DNA of 10,389 nucleotides from JAAAOZ01 sp964496595 (lineage in GTDB: Bacteria; Chloroflexota; Anaerolineae; B4-G1; SLSP01): positions 1 to 10,389 of the forward strand of contig CAZCAI010000156.1 of the NCBI GenBank assembly GCA_964496595.1, written 5' to 3'. The notes under the pieces are model-generated. The model saw only the letters and a program-made list of their open reading frames with translations. It ran no database searches and had not been told where the DNA came from. A program made the position numbers and the translations under genes. Below, piece after piece: positions 5,527 to 10,389 of the stretch (position 1 is its first letter; the number at the start of each line of letters is the position of its first letter).

Positions 5527-7671
5527 CTACGCCTCCAATCCGAACGCCGGCGCATAGAAGCGCCGCACGTACTCCTTGACCATCCGCCGGGCGCCGAACG
5601 CCGGCGCCACCGTCTTGATGGCCTGTTTCATCACGTGCACAAATCGCGTGGGCGCGCCGTTATCCGAGCGCTCGTAGTAGCGGGGGATGATCTCTTCTTC
5701 CAGCAACCGGTAGAGCGCTGCCGCATCCTCCTCGCGCCGGTCGTCCTCGCCGTTGCCGATCTCTTCCTCGCCGAGGGCCCAGCCGTTCTCGGCGTCTGGA
5801 TCGTAGCCCTCAAGCCACCAGCCATCCAAGATGGAGAGATTGGGTACGCCATTGACGCTGGCCTTCATCCCGCTGGTGCCGCTCGCCTCCAGCGGGGGCA
5901 CTGGATTGTTGAGCCACACATCCACACCGTGAACTATGTAAGAGGCCAGTCCCTGATCGTAATCCTCCACAAAGGTGATCCGTCCGGCGAACTCTGGATC
6001 TTCGGCCGTCTGAAAGATCTTCTGAATCAGCCGCTTGCCCTCGGTGTCGTCAGGATGCGCCTCGCCGGCGAAGACGATCTGCACCGGACGCAGCGGGTCT
6101 ATCACAAGGCGCCGGAAGCGATCGATGTCGTGCAGGATGAGATCGGGGCGCTTGTAGCCGGTGAAGCGCCGCGCGAAGCCCAGCGTCAGCACCTCGGGAT
6201 CGAGCAGCGCGCCGAAGGCGATCACGTTGCCGCCCGGCGCCTCACCCTCCAGCCAGCGATCGCGGGCGCGGCTGTCGATCTCGGCGAGCATATCGCTCTT
6301 GAGGTCTTGATGCGCCTTCCACAGCACATCATCTGGGATCTCGTCCACGTCCTCCCACGTCTCGGCTTCGTCTTGCGCTTCGATCCAATCGTTTCCCAAA
6401 TGTTCATCGAAGACGGGTTGCAGCCAACTGGCATCGATCCAACTTGGCAGATGCACGCCGTTAGTGATCGCGTGAATCGGCGCCTCCTCCCGCGCCCTCT
6501 CGGGCCAGAGATGGCCCCACATATCGCGGGCGACCTCGCCATGGCGCTGGCTGACGGCGTTGCGCAACTTCGCCACACGGAGGGCGAAGACGGTCGTGTT
6601 GAATCCGTCATCGGGAGCCTGCGGATTGGTTCCCAGCTCCAGGAAGGCATCACGATCCATCTCCAGTTGGCTCATGTAATCGCCTAAGTACTTTTCCATC
6701 AACTGAAAGGGGAAGATATCGACGCCGGCGGGGACAGGTGTGTGTGTGGTGAAGATTGTGCTCGCGCGCACCTCATCGAGCGCCGCCTCGAAGCTGGCGC
6801 CCGCCTCGACGCGGGGCCGAATGCGCTCCAGGACGGCCAGAAAGGGGTGGCCCTCGTTCAGATGAAGCGCCGACGGCTGAATGCCAAGAGCGTCCAAAAC
6901 GCGCATCCCGCCCATCCCCAGCAAAATCTCCTGGCGGAGCCGCTGCTCGGTATCGCTGATGTAGAGGCGGCTGGCGATCTCGCGATCCCACGGGCGGTTG
7001 ATCTCCAGGTCGGGGTCGAGCAGGTAGAGCCGCACGCCGCCGACCTTCACCTCCCACACGCCCACGTGAAGCGCCGGCTCGAGCGCGGGGACGCGCACCT
7101 GGAGGGGATCACCGTCATCATCCAGCACGCGCGTGATGGGATTATGTGTCCGATCCAGGGTCTCCTCCACATCCTTCTGCCAGCCATCCTGACGGATGCG
7201 CTGATGGACATAGGCCTGCGAGTAGATCATCCCGACGGCCACGATGGGAACCGCCAGATCGCAACACTCCTTGAGATAGTCGCCGGCAAGCACGCCCAAG
7301 CCGCCCGCATACACCGGCAGCGAGGCATGCAGGCCGTACTCGGCGGAGAAGTAGGCCAGCGGCCCTGGCGCTTCCCCGTAGTGCTGCGAGAACCAGCCCG
7401 CGTCGGAGGTTCCCGACGCCTCAAACAATTCCATCACGGCATCGTAGTGCGCCAAGAACGATTCGCTCTGCGCGGCGTCCTCGAGCACCTCATCCGGCAG
7501 CATCGATAACATGCGGATCGGGTTGTGATCGCTGTCGCGCCAGGCGTGCGGTTCCAGGATGCGAAAGAGGCGCCAGGCGGGTCGATGCCAACTCCACCAC
7601 AGGTTATACGCCAGCCGTCCCAGGCCTGCGATGCGTTCGGGCAGATCGGGCAAGGGGTTTGAATGGTTCAT
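5527..7671 (-). CDS. glgP: Alpha-glucan (glycogen) phosphorylase, short DUF3417-containing type
   Basis: A 714-residue GT35 enzyme that uses phosphate to release glucose-1-phosphate from the non-reducing ends of glycogen or maltodextrin, with pyridoxal phosphate as cofactor. Residues about 10-110 match the DUF3417-type N-terminus of this subfamily (GLGRLAYNLWWSWHRPAW). AEYGLHASLPVYAGGLGVLAGDY (110-132), NEGHP (272-276), THTPVPAG (309-316), ITNGVHLPSW (402-411) and RRFTGYKRPDL (501-511) follow. The cofactor site is EASGTSGMKASVNG, with K603 as the Schiff-base lysine. The stretch before it reads NNPVPPLEAS, where related enzymes often have PRRP. It is a cytoplasmic protein with no signal peptide. 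The length fits the short bacterial/archaeal type rather than the E. coli type (over 800 residues). The ATG start has AGGAGG (7682-7677) 5 bases upstream. It lies between glgX and pfkB, all co-directional. Confidence 0.96.
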   Translation of the reverse strand: MNHSNPLPDLPERIAGLGRLAYNLWWSWHRPAWRLFRILEPHAWRDSDHNPIRMLSMLPDEVLEDAAQSESFLAHYDAVMELFEASGTSDAGWFSQHYGEAPGPLAYFSAEYGLHASLPVYAGGLGVLAGDYLKECCDLAVPIVAVGMIYSQAYVHQRIRQDGWQKDVEETLDRTHNPITRVLDDDGDPLQVRVPALEPALHVGVWEVKVGGVRLYLLDPDLEINRPWDREIASRLYISDTEQRLRQEILLGMGGMRVLDALGIQPSALHLNEGHPFLAVLERIRPRVEAGASFEAALDEVRASTIFTTHTPVPAGVDIFPFQLMEKYLGDYMSQLEMDRDAFLELGTNPQAPDDGFNTTVFALRVAKLRNAVSQRHGEVARDMWGHLWPERAREEAPIHAITNGVHLPSWIDASWLQPVFDEHLGNDWIEAQDEAETWEDVDEIPDDVLWKAHQDLKSDMLAEIDSRARDRWLEGEAPGGNVIAFGALLDPEVLTLGFARRFTGYKRPDLILHDIDRFRRLVIDPLRPVQIVFAGEAHPDDTEGKRLIQKIFQTAEDPEFAGRITFVEDYDQGLASYIVHGVDVWLNNPVPPLEASGTSGMKASVNGVPNLSILDGWWLEGYDPDAENGWALGEEEIGNGEDDRREEDAAALYRLLEEEIIPRYYERSDNGAPTRFVHVMKQAIKTVAPAFGARRMVKEYVRRFYAPAFGLEA

Positions 7672-7689
7672 TATGTCCTCCTACATAGA

Positions 7690-7724
7690 AGTTGAAAGTT
7701 ACAGGTTGAAAGTTAAAAGTTATT
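7690..7724. repeat. Degenerate heptad array before glgP, five units
   Basis: Five 7-base units occupy 7690-7724: AGTTGAA, AGTTACA, GGTTGAA, AGTTAAA and AGTTATT. They follow the same AGTT[GA][CAT][AT] pattern and orientation as the array before pfkB. The array ends 7 bases upstream of the glgP AGGAGG, almost the same spacing as in pfkB. Confidence 0.85.
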
Positions 7725-7759
7725 TGAAGGCCAAGGTCAAACGTCCATCGCCTGGACGT
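7712..7759 (-). promoter_or_regulatory. Candidate glgP promoter with an inverted repeat abutting the -35 box
   Basis: On the minus strand TTGACC (7740-7735, 5/6 match) and TTTAAC (7717-7712, 4/6 match) are 17 bases apart, the ideal sigma-70 spacing. Transcription would begin near 7705, inside the heptad array. A 7-bp inverted repeat, ACGTCCA-N5-TGGACGT (7741-7759), ends exactly where the -35 box begins and could be an operator. If real, glgP has its own promoter, not only read-through from glgX. Confidence 0.45.
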
Positions 7760-7769
7760 AGACTTCCAA

Positions 7770-7857
7770 GCTCAAAAGAGCAAAACCTCCTTCGGGGGAT
7801 AGATCCACCAGCCCGAAGGGCTTTGTTCTTTTAGCCCGTGGACTTTATCCCCGGGCG
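7770..7857 (+). repeat. Element B: diverged hairpin cluster between glgX and glgP
   Basis: Four hairpins in 88 bases: GCTC-AAAA-GAGC (7770-7781); CCTCC-TTC-GGGGG (7786-7798, one G-T pair); AGCCC-GAA-GGGCT (7811-7823) followed by TTGT; and GCCCG-T-GGA, loop CTTTA, TCC-C-CGGGC (7835-7857). The order (CCTTCGG-type hairpin, CCGAAGG-type hairpin, then a hairpin opening in TAGCC and closing in CGGGC) matches elements A and C, but the stems are shorter. It begins 7 bases after the glgX stop codon on the transcript and may also act at the 3' end of glgX mRNA, though no T-run follows any stem closely. Confidence 0.65.
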
Positions 7858-7863
7858 GCGAGG

Positions 7864-10071
7864 TTACGTTCTAGATACCAAAATGGCGCTGGCCCGAGGG
7901 CCGATTTGATAGCTGGAAGAATCGTCGAGTTCGCGATCCGCGCCGATGTCCACAAAATCCTCCGGCGTGGAAGCGCCCGTATCGACGACGAGGCGCCAGC
8001 GCCCGCCGTTGGGCGGATCGGGCAGGGCGAAGGTCGCTGCCTCAGCAGCGGCGTTGAAGATGAGGTAGAGGTCGGCGTCCTCTTCTTCTAAGGCATCGCC
8101 CAGAATCAGACACGCCAGGCGGCGTTCGTCGGGATCATCCCAGGCGGGGGTGTCGCCCGCCGGACTGAACCAGCGGATCTTCTCGGAGGTGTAGAAGGCC
8201 GCCTCGCGGAGTGCGGGATGCGCCTGGCGGAAACGGATCATCCCTTGGACGAAGCGGTGAATGTCCCCGTGTGTTTCGAGCGCGTCCCAATTGTACCAAC
8301 TGATTTCATTATCCTGACAGTAGGCGTTGTTGTTGCCCTGCTGCGTGCGGCGGAATTCGTCGCCGCCCAGCAACATCGGCACGCCGCGCGAGATAAAAAG
8401 GGTCAACAGAAAGTTCTTGATCTGCCGGTGACGGACGGCTTGAATTTCCGGGTCGTCGGTCGGCCCTTCGACGCCGTAGTTGGCGCTGTAATTCGCGTCG
8501 GTCCCATCCTGATTGTCCTCACCGTTGGCCTCGTTGTGTTTGCGATCGTAACTCACCAGGTCGTTGAGCGTGAAGCCATCGTGCGCCGTGATGTAGTTGA
8601 TGCTCTGTTCAGGGCCTTTGCCCGCTCCTCCATCAGAATCCTCATCTCCTTCATCTCCTGCCTCTCCTTCATAGAGATCGGCGCTGCCGGCGATGCGACG
8701 GGCGAAATTGCCCACCATGCCTTCATCGCCGCGCCAGAAGCGGCGCACATCATCGCGATAGCGGCCATTCCATTCGGCCCACCGGCACTCGGCGAAGCTG
8801 CCCACCTGGTAAGCGTCGCCTACGTCCCACGCCTCCGCAATCAGCTTCGTCTCGCGCAGGATGGGATCCTCGGCGATGCGCTCCAACAGCGGCGGATCAG
8901 CAAGTATCTCGCCTTCCTCATCCCGCCCCAGCACCGAGGCCAGGTCGAAGCGAAAGCCATCGACGTGCATGTGGATCACCCAATGCCGGAGGACATCTAA
9001 GATAAAATCGCGCACCACGGGATGATCGGCCTTGATGGTGTTGCCGGTGCCGGTGTAATCCTGATAGAAGCGTGGATTCTCATCCAACATGTAGTAAATC
9101 GCATTATCGATGCCGCGCAGGGAGATCGTCGGCCCCAACCGGTTGCCCTCGGCGGTATGATTGAGAATCACGTCCAAAATCACCTCGATGCCGGCCTCGT
9201 GGAGCGCTTTGACCATCTCTTTGAACTCCAACACCTGGTGGCCCACGGTGCCCCGGCTGCAATAGAAGGATTCCGGCGCCAGAAAGGCCACGGGATTGTA
9301 GCCCCAGTAGTTCTTGAGCGGCTCGCCCGTCTCCGGGTTGACGCGGTCGATCTCGTTCTCGTTGAACTCCTGGACGGGCATCAGCTCGACCGCCGTGATG
9401 CCCAACTCCTGCAGATAGGGGATCTTCTCGATCAGCCCGCGATAGGTACCCGGATGCGCAACGCCGGAACTCTCGTGAATCGTCAAACCTCGGACGTGGG
9501 TTTCGTAGATGATGGTCTCCGCCAGCGGGCGCTTGAGCCGCTCGTCGTCCCCCCAATCGAAGTGCTCCGAGGTGAAGATGCTCTTGGGCATCGCGCCGGC
9601 GTTGTCGTGCTCCGAATAGGTGAGATCCCGCGCCTCTTCATCTGGGTCATCAGGGGCATCGAGATCATAGCCCAGCGCAGGCGTGAAGTCCCAATCCCCA
9701 TGATAGGTGACGGCCTCGGCCAGCGGATCCAACAGCAGCTTATGGGGATTAAAGCGGTGGCCCGCTTCGGGCTGATACGGCCCCGCGATGCGATAGCCAT
9801 AGAGCTGGCCGGGACGCACGCCCTGCACCCAAATATGCCACACATCGCCGGTCCGATGATAGGCCGGATCAAGTTCCAGCATCCGCGCCGGCTCGGCATC
9901 ATCAGGATGGTCGTAGAACTCAAGGCGCACGCCCGTGGCGCGCCGGCTGAAAATCGCGAAGTTCACGCCATCATCCTCTCGATGAGCGCCTAACGGCAGC
10001 GGCGCCCCCCCACGGATGTCGCCGGTCTCAGATACTTCGCTCAGATATTCTGGAAATTCTCGTGATGACAT
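7864..10071 (-). CDS. glgX: Glycogen debranching enzyme GlgX (GH13 isoamylase type)
   Basis: A 735-residue cytoplasmic enzyme that hydrolyses alpha-1,6 branch points of glycogen, preferring the short stubs left by phosphorylase. A CBM48-like N-terminal domain spans about 22-115 (PLPLGAHREDDGVNFAIFS). The TIM barrel carries the GH13 regions: DVILNHTAEG (300-309), DGFRFDLA with nucleophile D376, LIAEAWD with acid/base E413, and TAHDG with D498. ETHVRGLT and the GGDEFRRTQQGNNNAYCQDNEISWYNW stretch are classic for GlgX/isoamylase. The C-terminal beta domain ends at 735. An acidic, glycine-rich insertion (about 468-486) lies just before the D498 region. The ATG start has AGGAGG 4 bases upstream. 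It is the first gene of the co-directional glgX-glgP-pfkB set. TreX-type activity is the main alternative. Confidence 0.95.
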   Translation of the reverse strand: MSSREFPEYLSEVSETGDIRGGAPLPLGAHREDDGVNFAIFSRRATGVRLEFYDHPDDAEPARMLELDPAYHRTGDVWHIWVQGVRPGQLYGYRIAGPYQPEAGHRFNPHKLLLDPLAEAVTYHGDWDFTPALGYDLDAPDDPDEEARDLTYSEHDNAGAMPKSIFTSEHFDWGDDERLKRPLAETIIYETHVRGLTIHESSGVAHPGTYRGLIEKIPYLQELGITAVELMPVQEFNENEIDRVNPETGEPLKNYWGYNPVAFLAPESFYCSRGTVGHQVLEFKEMVKALHEAGIEVILDVILNHTAEGNRLGPTISLRGIDNAIYYMLDENPRFYQDYTGTGNTIKADHPVVRDFILDVLRHWVIHMHVDGFRFDLASVLGRDEEGEILADPPLLERIAEDPILRETKLIAEAWDVGDAYQVGSFAECRWAEWNGRYRDDVRRFWRGDEGMVGNFARRIAGSADLYEGEAGDEGDEDSDGGAGKGPEQSINYITAHDGFTLNDLVSYDRKHNEANGEDNQDGTDANYSANYGVEGPTDDPEIQAVRHRQIKNFLLTLFISRGVPMLLGGDEFRRTQQGNNNAYCQDNEISWYNWDALETHGDIHRFVQGMIRFRQAHPALREAAFYTSEKIRWFSPAGDTPAWDDPDERRLACLILGDALEEEDADLYLIFNAAAEAATFALPDPPNGGRWRLVVDTGASTPEDFVDIGADRELDDSSSYQIGPRASAILVSRT
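8614..8670 (-). repeat. In-frame purine-rich micro-expansion inside glgX
   Basis: Coding-strand codons here are built from GGA, GAT and GAA/GAG, including a near repeat of GGAGATGAA then GGAGATGAG. They encode about 19 residues of E, G, D, A and S (468-486) between GSADLY and PEQSINYITAHDG, positions that are nearly adjacent in typical GlgX proteins. The reading frame is kept, so it looks like slippage growth in a surface loop rather than damage. Confidence 0.7.
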
Positions 10072-10389
10072 AAGGCCTCCTCACAGAGTGACGAATTGCA
10101 AATTGGTTAGTGTCTTAAAGTATTCGCCACTAAGCACGGCGGTTCCCACGGCCATTGGGCCGTTGGGTCAAAGAGAAACCGCGTGCCACCTTCACGAAGC
10201 CGCCCTTCGGCGGCTAGGCTCTTTTGAGATTCAACCGATAAATGCAAACTCAAGATACAAAACAAGCATTTGACCGGCGAATTTGCAGTGAATCGCAGCT
10301 AGAAAGTGCCCAGAGAGTCGGTGAAGACCGACTTCGTCTAGGCGTAGCTTGCTACGCCCTGTTGCCGCGACTTCAGTCGCCGGGCGCGC
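10072..10389. other. 318-base gene-free leader upstream of glgX
   Basis: No gene is supported. Near glgX it holds the AGGAGG (10081-10076) and an A/T-rich stretch with AATTGCA-AATTGGT (10094-10107), perhaps two relic heptads. Further out lies a 6-bp palindrome ACGGCC-ATTG-GGCCGT (10148-10163), then the parts of element C. Between 10217 and 10310 the sequence is A/T-richer with a GCTCTTTTGAG palindrome (10218-10228) and an imperfect GCGA/TCGC pair near 10277-10296. No promoter with both boxes and proper spacing was convincing. Confidence 0.7.
10194..10385 (+). repeat. Element C: inverted hairpin pair, extra hairpin and terminal hairpin
   Basis: Left hairpin: ACGA then AGCCGCC (10198-10204), loop CTTC, GGCGGCT (10209-10215). 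About 100 bases later, the right hairpin: AGTCGGT (10316-10322), loop GAAG, ACCGACT (10327-10333), then TCGT. Next comes a perfect 8-bp hairpin GGCGTAGC-TT-GCTACGCC (10341-10358), absent from element A, and the terminal hairpin GCGACT-TC-AGTCGC (10367-10380) flanked by GCC and CGGGC. The feet and loops match element A while the stems differ by paired changes. The element may run on past the window edge. Confidence 0.8.

Noticed and set aside
4501..6687. A 728-codon open frame on the plus strand opposite pfkB and glgP
   Set aside because: It is the mirror of two clearly homologous genes and runs through the heptad repeat gap. Its translation is rich in R, H, L and A with no recognisable domain, as expected for antisense frames in GC-rich DNA.
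7835..7857. Rho-independent terminator for glgX
   Set aside because: The stem is good, but on the minus strand it is followed by TAAAAG rather than a T-run, and the same hairpin type recurs in elements A and C upstream of genes.
10094..10107. Heptad array before glgX as in glgP and pfkB
   Set aside because: Only two loosely similar units (AATTGCA, AATTGGT) are present, too few to separate from chance.

Overview
The window is GC-rich bacterial DNA with five genes, all on the minus strand and read from right to left: glgX, glgP, pfkB, a large multi-PAS hybrid histidine kinase, and a radical SAM protein cut by the left edge. No RNA gene, insertion sequence, CRISPR array or phage gene was found. 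The short GlgP type with a DUF3417-like N-terminus, the Pfk-2 type kinase, the soluble many-PAS kinase and the palindrome-rich gaps would fit a Chloroflexota-like bacterium (Anaerolineae or Caldilineae style). That is an impression from gene style only; no taxonomic marker is present.

Layout, right to left. 10072-10389 is a gene-free, hairpin-rich leader (element C). 7864-10071 is glgX, glycogen debranching enzyme. 7672-7863 is a gap holding element B, a candidate promoter and a heptad repeat. 5527-7671 is glgP, glycogen phosphorylase. 5419-5526 is a short gap with a hairpin and a perfect-looking heptad array. 4480-5418 is pfkB, 6-phosphofructokinase of the Pfk-2 type. 3954-4479 is a 526-base gap with element A inside an inverted repeat, a possible promoter and a 13-base tandem repeat. 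765-3953 is the histidine kinase, whose TAA touches the ATG of the radical SAM gene (1-764).

The first three genes form a glycogen breakdown module. GlgP releases glucose-1-phosphate from chain ends, GlgX removes the short branch stubs where GlgP stops, and after isomerisation (phosphoglucomutase and glucose-6-phosphate isomerase are not in the window) Pfk-2 commits the sugar to glycolysis. The kinase and radical SAM protein form a second, translationally coupled unit. Their link to glycogen is only by position.

The most unusual content lies between genes. Elements A and C share a hairpin unit (7-bp stem, GAAG loop, TCGT foot) in four copies arranged as two inverted pairs. The stems differ at four columns and every difference is compensated on the other arm. 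Each element ends in a further hairpin flanked by GCC and CGGGC. This resembles REP/BIME elements in design. Separately, short tandem repeats (7-mers before pfkB and glgP, a 13-mer before the kinase) sit 8 to 22 bases upstream of strong Shine-Dalgarno sequences.
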